From Saccharothrix sp. ST-888 (GTDB taxonomy: Bacteria > Actinomycetota > Actinomycetes > Streptomycetales > Streptomycetaceae), in the NCBI RefSeq assembly GCF_000955975.1, contig NZ_JYJF01000022.1, positions 4,296-68,295 on the forward strand: a stretch of DNA of 64,000 nucleotides. Direction: 5' to 3'. The position numbers and the translations under genes were made by a program. The notes beneath the pieces are model-generated. The model was not told the DNA's origin and ran no database searches. It saw only the letters and a list, made by a program, of their open reading frames with translations. Positions 24,572-34,096 of this stretch are shown piece after piece (within the stretch, counting starts at the first letter, position 1; the number at the start of each line of letters is the position of its first letter).

Positions 24572-27500
24572 CAGCGCACACCTCCGTTCAACCCGGTACC
24601 GATCAGGACGGCGAACATCACCGGCTCGGGCCGGTCGTTGACCGTGGTGACCCAGGTGGCGATCCTGGCGTCCCCCGCGCCGAGTTCCACCCAGCCGTCC
24701 GGGTGGACCCGTTCCAGGGTGACCGCCTGGCTGGTCGCGCCGGTCTTGCGCAGGCACTCCAGCGCTCCCCACAGCCTGGTTGCGGCCGCCGAGGCCGACT
24801 CACCGGTCTCGGCGACCAGCAGGTCCCGGACGGCGAGCAGGCCGGCCGGCAGCAGCCCGGCCCAGTCCTCGGCGGAACGCTCCACCACGCTCTCCACATC
24901 GCAGCCGAGCCGGCCCTGCCCGACCACCGCGAAGGTCAGCCCGGCGGCGTGCGACGCGGAGACCACCGATCCGGCCAACTCCGGCTTCCCGTCCGGCCGG
25001 TGGTGCAGCTCGACGGGCCGTCCGAGCGCCCGGCCGACCGCCAGCTCAGTCTGGGCACGCCGGTCGGCCCCGGTCTCGGGGTCGGGCTCCACCACGACCG
25101 CGCGGCCTCCGCCGAGCACCTGCTCCAGCGAGCGCTCCAGGTAGGAGCCGAGCAGCGAGGGCACCCACGGGCCGGCTCCGTTCCGCCTGCGCACGGCGCG
25201 CAGGGCCAGCCCCTCCCAGCGCTCGACCAGTCGGCCGTCGGGGGTGCGCACATCGAGGTCGTAGACGTAGCTGTCGCCGTCCTGCGAGCGCTCGCGGGCG
25301 TCGAGCAGCACGTACTCGGCGTCCTGGTCGGCCGGGTCGGCGAGCCACAGCCGCTCGATGCTCTGCGGCAGCAGGGTGGCGTCCGGGACACAGCACTGCA
25401 GGGCGTGCATCATCGCGTCCCGGGTGCCGGGGTCGGCCAGGCGCTGCTGCTGGGGCAGGAAGGCCGCGAACCAGGCTGCGGGCGTACTGGTGGAGATCTC
25501 CGCCAGCGCGTGCCGGGCCGCGGCCCTCCGGTAGGCCATCAGCCGCTGGAACCGCTTGCCCTGGAACAGCACGCCGCCGTAGAGCTCGGCCCCCGGGTCG
25601 ACCGGGACCGCGGGCAACTGCGGTTCGGCGAAAGCCCGTTCGCTGGTCGGCTCCGGGCGCGGGAAGCGCAGGACGGCGCGGAAGTGGTCGGCGGCGTAGC
25701 CGGTCTCCTCGCTGCGCAGCACCACCTCGACCGTCTCCGGGCCCCGGACCAGGGCCGCCAGCCGGATGGTGGTCGAGCTTCCGGGCCGCACCACGACCGG
25801 CCGGCGGAACTCGACGTCCTCCAGCAGCGGCGGGCCGTCGTGCCCGCCGACCGCGGCCGCGACCTGGGCCATGGCCTCCATGCCGAGCACGGCCGGGAAG
25901 AGCAGGTCGCCCTCCAGCAGGTGATCGCTCAGGTACGGGTCGCCGCCTTCGGAGAGTTCGGCCTCGGTGACCAGCTCGACGCCCGGGTAGTGCACCGCGA
26001 CGCGTTCCACGAAGCGGCCCAGCGGCAGCTCGGCAGCGGACAGGTTGAGCGTGGGCAGTCCGCCCGTCCGGCCGCTGACCATCAGCACGGGCCCGGCCGA
26101 GGGGTCGGCGAGCACCCGGCGCAGGATCTCGACACCGTTCTCGGTGGAGATCGGGGTGATCCCGGTGCGGGTCAACGCCTCCACCACGCCCAGCCGTTCG
26201 CCCATCCCGGCGCCGGACCAGACCGACCACTCCAGGGCCAGCGCCCGGCAATGCGGGTGGTCGTGCTGGAAGCGCACGGTCAGTTCGGTCATCCAGTCGT
26301 TGGCGGTGGCGTAGTGCGCCTCACCGCGCAGGCCCGCCCGCCCGATGATGCTGCCGAAGGTGATCAGCAGCTTGATCCGGTCCTGGTCCACGGCGGTCAA
26401 CACGTTCCGCAGGCCGGTGATCTTCGGGGCCAGAGTCTCCCGGAACCGCTCCGGCGTCAGACTGGTCAGCGCGGTCGGCTCGTTGCGTCCGGCGCCGTGC
26501 AGCACGGCGGTGACCGGCCCGAGCGCGGCCGCCATCCGCCCGATGGCGGCGGACAGCTGCTCGGCGGAGCCGACGTCCGCGCGTTCGTACCGGTAGCGGA
26601 TCCCGGCCGCCGTGAACCGCTCCAGGTTGGCCGCGAGTTCCCGGTCCGCGCCGGGGTCGGCGCGGCCGATCAGGGCGAGGGCGGCGCCGGAGTCCCGGGC
26701 CATGGCCAGGGCGCACTCGGCGGTGATGCCCTTGCCGCCACCGGTCACCAGCAGCACGTCCGCGGCGTCGAGCGGGGTGGCGGTCGGCTCCGCCGGGCGC
26801 AGCGGACGAGCGGTGAGCACCGGGACGGTCCGGGTGCCGTCGGCCCCGTAGCGGACCTCGGCGTACCCGGCGGTGGCAGCCGCCTCGGCGACCACCCGGG
26901 CCACGGCCCGCTCGACGGCCTCGGCCGGCTCGGGGTCCGCCAGGTCGACCACGGTGACGGGTGTGTCCGGGGACTCCAGGTGCAGGGAACGGGCGAGGCC
27001 GGCGGCACCGAGCCCGCCCTGCACCACGACCAGCCTGGTCCCCTGCGGTGCGGCGAGGACGTCCCGGGCGGCGGCCAGCAGGAGCTCGACCTGGTCGGCG
27101 CCACTGTCGGCGGGCAGGCAGAGCAGGACACCACCACCGATGCGGGCCGCCGCGAGCGCGGCCCGCAGCGGCTCGGCCAGCGGGTGCCCGGGGGTGGCAT
27201 GCACCGCCCAGTGGGCCGGGGCCGCGGTAGCGGCGCGCGGTGCCTCCAGTGGCGCGGTCGCGACGTACTCGAGCGCGAACGGCCGCACCCAGGGCGCCAC
27301 TCCCGGCAGCTCGCCGGCCGGGTTCGCACCCTGCTCCGCCTCCTCGGCCAACTGGCCGATGATCTCGGCCAGTTCACCGAGCCGAACGGTGGCGTAGTTC
27401 GGCGTCGCCGCGAGCACCGGCAGACCCAGCGCCTTGGTGGCCGAGTTGACGATCTGTCCGACCGTGATGGAACTGAGGTGCAGGTCGTCCAGCGGGTGGG

Positions 27501-30375
27501 TGTGCGCGGTGACGGCCTCCAGCGGAAGCTCCACCCGCTCGGCCACCAGGCGGCGCAGCAGGTCGAACGCCGACTCGCCGGCGTCGGTGGCCTGTTCGGC
27601 CTGCGCGGGGGCGGTCTCCTCCGGGGCCGGGCGCCCGAGGTCGCTGGTCGGCGCGGCCTCGCACGGGCTGGCCAGGAAGACCGGCTCCCGGTCCAGGTCC
27701 AGCGGGCGGACCAGCCGGTCGGCGAACAGCACGGCCGTCCGCACCGGTGCGCCCGCGGCGTACGCGGCGCCGAGCACCCGGAGCAGTGCGGCCAGGGACG
27801 CGCTGTCGGTGTCGGTCGGCAGCACCGGCCGCCCCGGGGCGATCTCCGCGAGCAGCCCGGTGAGCACCCGGCCAGGACCGACCTCGATCACCAGGTCCGC
27901 CTCGGCGGCGGCCTTCGCGGCGGCCTCGTGGAACCGCACCGGAAGCAGCACCTGGTCCCGCAGCAGGGTCCGCAGGTCGGCCGACGGGTCGACACGGTCC
28001 CCGGTGACCGTGGAGAACACGGTGCGCACCGGCCGCGCGAAGTCGAACTCGGCCAGCCGGTCGGTCATCGCGGCGGCGGCGGGCTCGACCAGGGGTGAGT
28101 GGAAGGCGTGCGAGACGTTGATCCGGGTGGCGGTGACGCCGGCGGTGGCGGCGGCGCGGCAGACCCGCTCGACCGCGTCGGCGGCGCCGGAGATCACGGT
28201 CTGCCGGGGGCCGTTGTAGCCCGCGATCACCACGTCGGCCCCCGCGGCGAGCCGCCGGGCCCGGTCGGGGTCGGTGGCCAGGCCGGCCATCGCGCCGCCG
28301 CCCTTTCCGGCGGCGGCCATCACCCGGCCGCGTACGGCGGCGAGCCGCAGCACCTGGCCGGCGTCGAGCGCGCCGCCCCAGTGCAGGGCGGTCAGCTCGC
28401 CCAGGCTGTGGCCGACCGCGGTGTGCGCCTCGATGCCCAGCTCGGCCAGTACCCGCAGCGCGGCCAACGAGCCGCTGACGATCCGGGGTTGGGCGACCTC
28501 GGTGGCCACCTGGTCACCACCGGCGGGCAGTCGGGCGCTGCGGTGGACCTCCTCCGCCGCCTCGAAGCGCCGCCGCATGGCGCCGACGGTGCCACGCCCC
28601 GAGCCCTGGCCCGGGAAGAGATAGGCGATCCTCGGGGCGGCCTCGGGCCGGCCCAGGTAGACGCCCTCAGCGCAGACCAGCTTCCCGTCGAAGCCGTCGT
28701 CGAGCAGACCGCACAGGGACCGCAGGCCGCGCTCGGCCTCCTCGGGGGAGGCGGCGACCACGGCCGCGCGCAGCGGCCGGTCGGCCAGCTGCCCGGCCAG
28801 CTCCGCTGCCAGGTCGGCGAGTTCGGCGTAGGAGAGCTTGGCGGCCACGGCGCTCAGGCGGTCCGCCCGCTCGCGCAGCCCGGCGGCGTCGAAGGCGTCC
28901 AGCAGCAGCAGCTCGGCGTCCTGGCGTCCGGCGACGATCGCGCGGGTGCCGGGGTCGAGCTCGCCGCGGCGGGCGGCGCCCGGGGCCTGTTCGACGGCGA
29001 CGTGGGTGTTGATGCCGCCGAAGCCCATCGCGGAGACGCCCGCCCGGATCGGCTGGTCGGCGGGCCACAGGCCGGCCTCGCGCGGCACGTAGAGCGCGGC
29101 CTCGTCGCCGAGCAGGCCGGGGTGCGGGTCGTGGTGGCCGGAGGCGGGCGGGATCACCTGGTGGTGCACGGCCAGCGCGGCCTTGATCAGGCCGGCGACC
29201 CCGGCCGCCGCCTTGGTGTGCCCGAAGTTGCCCTTGACCGTGCCGAGCGCGGCCGGGCGGGCGGTGGGATCGGCGGCCCGGCGGGCGGCGGAGAGGGCGG
29301 CGATCTCGGTGGCGTCGCCGAGGGCGGTGCCGGTGCCGTGCCCCTCGAAGTAGGAGACCGTCTGCACGCCGTACCCGGCGCGCCGGTAGGCGCGCTCCAG
29401 CGCGAGCCGGTGGCCGTCGGCCTCGGGCCGGGTGATGCCGCCCTTGCCGTCGGAGGAGACGCCCCAGCCGGTGACCGTGGCGTAGCTCCGGCGGCCCTGG
29501 GCGAGGGCGTCCGCCTCGCGCATCAGCACCAGCATGCCGGCGCCCTCACCGGGCCAGAAGCCGTTGGAGTCGCGGTCGTAGACCTTCATCTCGCCGGTGG
29601 CCAGCGCGCCGGTCTTGGCGAAGCCGATCACCTCGAAGGGATCGATGGAGAGGTCGACGCCGCCCGCGACGGCCAGGTCGAGGTCGCCGCGCGCGAGCGC
29701 GCCCGCGGCCGTGGCCACCGAGAGCAGCGAGGACGAGCAGGCGCCGTCGACGGTGTAGCCGCCGCCGCCGAAGTCGAAGTAGTTGCAGATCCGTCCCGCG
29801 ATGGTGTTGGCGAGGCCGCCGGCCAGGGTGTCCTCGTCGATCTCCGGGAAGGGCGCCTTGTACCGGCCTTCGAGTTCGCGCAGGAAGCTCCCGGTCTCCT
29901 CCTCGTCCCAGCCCTTGGCCTGGAGCGCGGCGGCGACCGTGCGGCGGACGTACGGCCAGCGCAGCCGCATGAGGTTGGCGCGGGAGAACTCGCCGGTGAG
30001 GCTGTTTCCGATGACCACGCCGGTGGTCCGGTTGGGCAGCCCGGTGCCCTCGGCGAATCCGGCGTCGGCCAGTGCGCGGGCGACGGTGTCCAGCGCGAGC
30101 CAGTGGGTGAGATCGGTGGAACGGTAGGTGCTGCCCGCCACCTTGTACGCGACGCGGTCGAACTCGAAGTCACGCAGGACCGCCGCCTTGGTGGCGTAGA
30201 AGCGGTCCGGTGCGGCCGGGTCGGGGGACCAGTAGTCGGCCTTGTTCATCCGCTCGTCGGGAAGCTGCCGAAAGGCCCGGCGACCGCCGAGGACGTCCTC
30301 CCAGAGTTCCTCCGGGCCGGCCGCCCCCGGGTAGCGCAGCCCGATTCCGACGATTGCTATCCGGCTGTTTTCCAT
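24571..30375 (-). CDS. pksE: Iterative enediyne polyketide synthase PKSE
   Basis: 1934 aa, the usual PKSE length. Domain order: KS (1-460, active Cys213 in DGACSSSL, then GHGTGTALGD and GNFGHTKAA), AT-like (about 580-890, Ser657 in VGHSLGEL), ACP (about 930-1010, Ser969 in DDLHLSSITVG), KR (about 1200-1450, cofactor loop LLVTGGGKGI, Tyr1355), DH (about 1470-1650, His1485 in YLSDHLLEGD), and an integrated phosphopantetheinyl transferase (about 1750-1934, GCDVE near 1825 and WGALECLRK near 1875). It makes the polyene precursor of the enediyne core from malonyl-CoA and self-activates its ACP. ATG 30375 has GGAGG 10 nt upstream; the frame stays open further upstream but without a site. Heads the leftward core operon. 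Confidence 0.98.
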   Translation of the reverse strand: MENSRIAIVGIGLRYPGAAGPEELWEDVLGGRRAFRQLPDERMNKADYWSPDPAAPDRFYATKAAVLRDFEFDRVAYKVAGSTYRSTDLTHWLALDTVARALADAGFAEGTGLPNRTTGVVIGNSLTGEFSRANLMRLRWPYVRRTVAAALQAKGWDEEETGSFLRELEGRYKAPFPEIDEDTLAGGLANTIAGRICNYFDFGGGGYTVDGACSSSLLSVATAAGALARGDLDLAVAGGVDLSIDPFEVIGFAKTGALATGEMKVYDRDSNGFWPGEGAGMLVLMREADALAQGRRSYATVTGWGVSSDGKGGITRPEADGHRLALERAYRRAGYGVQTVSYFEGHGTGTALGDATEIAALSAARRAADPTARPAALGTVKGNFGHTKAAAGVAGLIKAALAVHHQVIPPASGHHDPHPGLLGDEAALYVPREAGLWPADQPIRAGVSAMGFGGINTHVAVEQAPGAARRGELDPGTRAIVAGRQDAELLLLDAFDAAGLRERADRLSAVAAKLSYAELADLAAELAGQLADRPLRAAVVAASPEEAERGLRSLCGLLDDGFDGKLVCAEGVYLGRPEAAPRIAYLFPGQGSGRGTVGAMRRRFEAAEEVHRSARLPAGGDQVATEVAQPRIVSGSLAALRVLAELGIEAHTAVGHSLGELTALHWGGALDAGQVLRLAAVRGRVMAAAGKGGGAMAGLATDPDRARRLAAGADVVIAGYNGPRQTVISGAADAVERVCRAAATAGVTATRINVSHAFHSPLVEPAAAAMTDRLAEFDFARPVRTVFSTVTGDRVDPSADLRTLLRDQVLLPVRFHEAAAKAAAEADLVIEVGPGRVLTGLLAEIAPGRPVLPTDTDSASLAALLRVLGAAYAAGAPVRTAVLFADRLVRPLDLDREPVFLASPCEAAPTSDLGRPAPEETAPAQAEQATDAGESAFDLLRRLVAERVELPLEAVTAHTHPLDDLHLSSITVGQIVNSATKALGLPVLAATPNYATVRLGELAEIIGQLAEEAEQGANPAGELPGVAPWVRPFALEYVATAPLEAPRAATAAPAHWAVHATPGHPLAEPLRAALAAARIGGGVLLCLPADSGADQVELLLAAARDVLAAPQGTRLVVVQGGLGAAGLARSLHLESPDTPVTVVDLADPEPAEAVERAVARVVAEAAATAGYAEVRYGADGTRTVPVLTARPLRPAEPTATPLDAADVLLVTGGGKGITAECALAMARDSGAALALIGRADPGADRELAANLERFTAAGIRYRYERADVGSAEQLSAAIGRMAAALGPVTAVLHGAGRNEPTALTSLTPERFRETLAPKITGLRNVLTAVDQDRIKLLITFGSIIGRAGLRGEAHYATANDWMTELTVRFQHDHPHCRALALEWSVWSGAGMGERLGVVEALTRTGITPISTENGVEILRRVLADPSAGPVLMVSGRTGGLPTLNLSAAELPLGRFVERVAVHYPGVELVTEAELSEGGDPYLSDHLLEGDLLFPAVLGMEAMAQVAAAVGGHDGPPLLEDVEFRRPVVVRPGSSTTIRLAALVRGPETVEVVLRSEETGYAADHFRAVLRFPRPEPTSERAFAEPQLPAVPVDPGAELYGGVLFQGKRFQRLMAYRRAAARHALAEISTSTPAAWFAAFLPQQQRLADPGTRDAMMHALQCCVPDATLLPQSIERLWLADPADQDAEYVLLDARERSQDGDSYVYDLDVRTPDGRLVERWEGLALRAVRRRNGAGPWVPSLLGSYLERSLEQVLGGGRAVVVEPDPETGADRRAQTELAVGRALGRPVELHHRPDGKPELAGSVVSASHAAGLTFAVVGQGRLGCDVESVVERSAEDWAGLLPAGLLAVRDLLVAETGESASAAATRLWGALECLRKTGATSQAVTLERVHPDGWVELGAGDARIATWVTTVNDRPEPVMFAVLIGTGLNGGVR

Positions 30376-30659
30376 GTATTCATCGCCTCCGAACTTCGCC
30401 AGTCGAATGACCTGGAGCGTTCGGATCGAGCATGCTCCCTGCGGGCCGCGCCGGGCTTCTTCCAGCATGCTTTCCATCGGCATTTGCCAGACAGTTTTTA
30501 CATAACAGGATTATCACACGGTTATTTCATAACGCCGTAATTTTCGCGGCTCGGCGGCACGCCCGCCGTGACCAGCGCAAGACGGGAGAAGCGCGGCAGT
30601 GGGCGCGACGCCCAGCATGGAGAGTCCGCCACCGCTCACGGCAAGGGCAGGAGACGATC
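30376..30659. promoter_or_regulatory. Divergent core promoter between PKSE and DUF1702 genes
   Basis: A 284-nt gap between the two core operons, clearly AT-richer than its surroundings at 30490-30540. It contains a dyad GTTAT-TTC-ATAAC (30521-30533) and a weaker ATAA/TTAT dyad (30502-30514). Promoters for both operons, and probably a regulator site, should lie here. AGGAG at about 30650 serves the rightward GTG start. Confidence 0.6.
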
Positions 30660-31631
30660 GTGCCTACACTGCTCGGATCATTCCGACGACTGGTACTGGC
30701 CCCGCAGCTCGCGGAGGTGACGTTCACCCGGCGCGGCTTCCCGGTCACCCTGACCGAGGCCACCCGGCGTCTGGAGGCGGTGCCGCAGGCGGTGGTCTGC
30801 GGCTTCGAGTGGGGCATGGACGTCCGCGACCAGTGGGAGATCGAGCGCCGGCTGAGCCTGGTCGAGCCGGAGCAGCGCGGCTTCGCGTACGAGGGTGCGG
30901 TGATGGCCTTCACCGTCCTGGACGCCACCGCGGGTGGCACCCGCACCCGGGACCTGCTGCTCGGCCCGGGCCAGCCGCACATCTTCCTGGCGTACATCGG
31001 CATCGGCTTCGCGATGGCCCGGCTGCCGCGGCCACTGTGGAAGAAGGTGCTGCCGGACCTGTCCGGGACGCCGTACCACCCGGTCATGAGCTGGCTCGCG
31101 GTGGACGGCTACGCCTTCGACCGCGCCTACTTCGACACCGGGCGCTGGGTGGACCGGCAGTACGTGCCGGCGCCCTACCCGTGGGAGGGTGCCCGCGAGT
31201 ACTTCCCGCGCGCGGTGGACCAGGGGATCGGGCGCGCCCTGTGGTTCATCCACGGCGCGCACCCGGACCAGGTGGCAGCGGCGGTCGCAAGGTTCGCCGC
31301 CCACCGGCGGCCCGACCTGTGGAGCGGGGTCGGGCTGGCCGCGACCTTCGCCGGCGGCTGCCCGAACGAGGGGCTGGCCGCGCTGCGTGCGGCGGCCGGC
31401 GAGCACCGGGCCGAGCTGGCCCAGGGGGCGGTCTTCGCGATCCGGGCCAGGGAGTACTCCGGGCATGTGCCGCCGCACTCGGCGGCCGCAGTCGAGGTGC
31501 TGACCGGCCGCTCGGTCGAGCAGGCAGTGAAGATCGCGGACGACGGCGCCACGTATTCCGGCGACGGTTCGCACCCCGCCTACGAGCTGTGGCGGAGCCG
31601 GGTCCGTCGCGAATTCTCCGATCTCGACTGA
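30660..31631 (+). CDS. DUF1702 enediyne protein (UnbL/E3 family), copy 1
   Basis: 323 aa from GTG 30660 behind CAGGAGA. Recognisable DUF1702 segments: GFEWGMD near 45, EQRGFAYEGAVMAFTVLD, FLAYIGIGFAMARL near 100, DGYAFDRAYF and DQGIGRALWF. Conserved beside enediyne PKSs as UnbL (SgcE3), but its biochemical role is unknown. No signal peptide or membrane helix. It is followed 44 nt later by a second member of the same family, about as long, with shared motifs in the same order. Confidence 0.93.
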   Translation: MPTLLGSFRRLVLAPQLAEVTFTRRGFPVTLTEATRRLEAVPQAVVCGFEWGMDVRDQWEIERRLSLVEPEQRGFAYEGAVMAFTVLDATAGGTRTRDLLLGPGQPHIFLAYIGIGFAMARLPRPLWKKVLPDLSGTPYHPVMSWLAVDGYAFDRAYFDTGRWVDRQYVPAPYPWEGAREYFPRAVDQGIGRALWFIHGAHPDQVAAAVARFAAHRRPDLWSGVGLAATFAGGCPNEGLAALRAAAGEHRAELAQGAVFAIRAREYSGHVPPHSAAAVEVLTGRSVEQAVKIADDGATYSGDGSHPAYELWRSRVRREFSDLD

Positions 31632-31675
31632 CGGATTTCCGAAACCCACCGGCAAACCCGTGAAAGGAGCGAGCT

Positions 31676-32659
31676 GTGCCGAATTCCTGGCGTACGCTGA
31701 GGCGCCGGATACTGACCCCGAACACCCGGGAAACCCTGCTTGACACCCGCGGTTTCCACAAGAAGAGCCGAGCTTCGCAGGAACTCCTGGAAACCGTCGG
31801 CCGGACGTTCCTGGAGGGCTACGGCCACGCGATGGAGGCCCGCACCCCGGCCGAGGCCGAGGAGCAGCTGGAACGCGTCCCGACCCAGTTCCGCGGTTTC
31901 GCCTACGAGGGCGCCGGAATGGGTTTCGCGATGCTGGACGGCCTGCCGTTCGGCGGCCGGGGTTCGGTCGAGCGGTTCCTGACCGGACGCGGCGACCGGC
32001 ACGTCTACATGGTGTACGTCGGGATCGGCTGGGCGATGGCCCGGCTGCCCAGGCTCCGCTGGCCCGACATCGACCGGCTCGACCCGCTGCTGCGCTGGCT
32101 GGTCCTGGACGGTTACGGATTCCACCAGGCGTACTTCCGCACCGACCGCTACGTCCACGGCCAGCACCAGGACACCGGACTGCCCTGGCCGGCGCACGAC
32201 CACCCCGGTTACGTCGGCAACGCGATCGACCAAGGCATCGGCCGGGCCCTGTGGTTCATCGGCGGCACCGAGGCCGACCTGGTCGCCACCATGATCGAGA
32301 AGTTCCCGGAGCACCGCCGCAGCGATCTCTACAGCGGCGCCGGACTGGCGGCCAGCTACGCGGGCGGCGCGGAGGAGGACGAACTGCTGGTGCTCCGGGA
32401 ACGTGCCGGGGTGCACCGGCCGATGGTCGCCCAGGGCAGCGCCTTCGCGGCCGAGGCGCGGATCCGGGCCGGGCTGCTGGTGCCGCACACCTCGCTCGCC
32501 ACCGGGATCCTCTGCGGCAGCACGCCGGCCGAGGCGGCCCGGGTCACCCATGACGCCCGTCGGGTCGGCCCCGCGCCGACCGGGCAGCCGGCCTACGAGG
32601 TCTGGCGGCAGCTGATCGCCGAGCAGTTCGCCGCACCGGGAGGTGCCGACCGGCCATGA
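31676..32659 (+). CDS. DUF1702 enediyne protein (UnbL/E3 family), copy 2
   Basis: 327 aa from GTG 31676, which follows AAAGGAG. It shares the DUF1702 landmarks with its neighbour: QFRGFAYEGAGMGFAMLD, MVYVGIGWAMARL, DGYGFHQAYF and AIDQGIGRALWFIGG. The two are diverged paralogues, not a recent duplication; the N-termini and C-terminal thirds differ most. Its stop overlaps the P450 start (ATGA), so both are translationally coupled. Function unknown; core-maturation or scaffold roles have been suggested for the family. Confidence 0.93.
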   Translation: MPNSWRTLRRRILTPNTRETLLDTRGFHKKSRASQELLETVGRTFLEGYGHAMEARTPAEAEEQLERVPTQFRGFAYEGAGMGFAMLDGLPFGGRGSVERFLTGRGDRHVYMVYVGIGWAMARLPRLRWPDIDRLDPLLRWLVLDGYGFHQAYFRTDRYVHGQHQDTGLPWPAHDHPGYVGNAIDQGIGRALWFIGGTEADLVATMIEKFPEHRRSDLYSGAGLAASYAGGAEEDELLVLRERAGVHRPMVAQGSAFAAEARIRAGLLVPHTSLATGILCGSTPAEAARVTHDARRVGPAPTGQPAYEVWRQLIAEQFAAPGGADRP

Positions 32660-34020
32660 GGACGCACGAGACCGCCGGGCCGATGCCCGGCCCCGCCCGC
32701 CGGGAGATGCCCGGCCTGCTGCGGCAGCTGGCCGGCGACCGGCTCGCCCTGATGACCTCGGCCGCCCGCCGCTACGGCGACGCCGTCCGGATCCGGATCG
32801 GCCCCAAGACCCTGTACTTCTTCAACCACCCGGAACACGCCAAGCGGGTGCTCGCCGACCACGCGGCCAACTACCACAAGGGCATCGGCCTCCAGCAGGC
32901 CCGGCGCGCCCTCGGCGACGGCCTGCTGACCAGCGAGGACGCGCTCTGGCAGAAGCAGCGCAAGGTGGTCCAGCCCGCCTTCCAGGCCAAGCGGATCGCC
33001 ACGCAGGCCGGGATCGTGGCCGAGGAGGCGGGCAAGCTGGTCGCCCGGCTGCGGACGTTCGAGGGCAGCGGACCGGTCGACGTGGTCAAGGAGATCACCG
33101 GTCTCACCCTCGGCGTGCTCGGGCGCACCCTGCTGGACGCCGACCTCACGGCCCTGACCGGGCTCGGCGAGGCGTTCGAGGCCGTGCAGGACCAGGCGAT
33201 GTTCGAAATGGTCACCATGAGCACGGTGCCGATGTGGGTGCCCCTGCCGCACCAGCTGCGCTTCCGCCGGGCCCGGCAGACCCTGCAGCGGGCGGTCGAC
33301 CACCTGGTGGCGGACCGCGTGGCGCGGGGCGGTGACCTGGCCGAGGGGGAGGACGCGCTCGCCCGGCTGGTGCTGTCCACCCGCGCGGAACCTGACCCGC
33401 GAGTCGGCGTCCAGCGGATGCGGGACGAGCTGACCACCCTGTTGCTGGCCGGGCACGAGACTACGGCCTCGACCCTCGGCTGGACCCTCTATCTGGTGGA
33501 CCGGCACCCCGAGGTGCGCGAGCGGCTGCACGCCGAGGCGGTGGAGGTGCTCGGCGACCGCTTGCCGGAGTACCAGGACCTGCACAGGCTGACCTACACC
33601 ATGCGGGTGGTCGAGGAGGTCATGCGGCTGTACCCGCCGGTGTGGATCCTGCCGCGCCAGGCCCAGGCGGACGACGAGGTCGGCGGGTACCGGGTACCGG
33701 CCGGCGCGGACGTCCTGATCTGCCCGTACACCCTGCACCGGCACCCGGAGTTCTGGGACGCGCCGGAGCAGTTCCGGCCGGACCGCTTCGAGGCGGAGCA
33801 CTCCGGCGGACGGCCGCGGTACGCGTACATCCCGTTCGGCGCCGGACCCCGGTTCTGCGTCGGCAACAGCCTGGGGCTGATGGAGGCGGTGTTCACCGTC
33901 GCACTGCTCTCCCGCGAGCTGCGGCTGAGCCTGGTGCCGGGGTACCGCGTGGTGGCCGAGCCGATGCTCTCGCTCCGGGTGCGCGGCGAGCTGCCGATGA
34001 CGGCACACCCGGTGAGCTGA
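32656..34020 (+). CDS. Cytochrome P450 (SgcE7-like)
   Basis: 454 aa. I-helix oxygen-binding motif AGHETTAST near 270, ExxR in VVEEVMRLYPP, and heme-ligand Cys401 in FGAGPRFCVGN. No membrane anchor is seen, so it is soluble. The length and placement next to the DUF1702 genes match the E7 P450 of enediyne cassettes, which probably oxidises the core after the polyene stage. It starts inside the previous stop (ATGA) and is followed by a perfect hairpin terminator, so it ends the three-gene operon. Confidence 0.94.
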   Translation: MRTHETAGPMPGPARREMPGLLRQLAGDRLALMTSAARRYGDAVRIRIGPKTLYFFNHPEHAKRVLADHAANYHKGIGLQQARRALGDGLLTSEDALWQKQRKVVQPAFQAKRIATQAGIVAEEAGKLVARLRTFEGSGPVDVVKEITGLTLGVLGRTLLDADLTALTGLGEAFEAVQDQAMFEMVTMSTVPMWVPLPHQLRFRRARQTLQRAVDHLVADRVARGGDLAEGEDALARLVLSTRAEPDPRVGVQRMRDELTTLLLAGHETTASTLGWTLYLVDRHPEVRERLHAEAVEVLGDRLPEYQDLHRLTYTMRVVEEVMRLYPPVWILPRQAQADDEVGGYRVPAGADVLICPYTLHRHPEFWDAPEQFRPDRFEAEHSGGRPRYAYIPFGAGPRFCVGNSLGLMEAVFTVALLSRELRLSLVPGYRVVAEPMLSLRVRGELPMTAHPVS

Positions 34021-34032
34021 CGTCCCGACACT

Positions 34033-34079
34033 CCGAAAACAGCGGTGCGGCCGGAGTTCCGGCCGCACCGCTGTTTCGG
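34033..34079. terminator. Hairpin terminator between P450 and AraC genes
   Basis: A perfect stem of about 21 bp (arms within 34033-34054 and 34058-34079) with an A-rich left base and a T-rich right base and a 3-4 nt loop. It can stop both converging transcripts. Confidence 0.9.
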
Positions 34080-34096
34080 TGGTGCGGTGCCGACGC

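Noticed and set aside
24703..28098. A plus-strand open frame of 1131 codons opposite PKSE
   Set aside because: Antisense shadow of PKSE. High-GC third positions on the PKSE strand leave this frame open; no domain is present.
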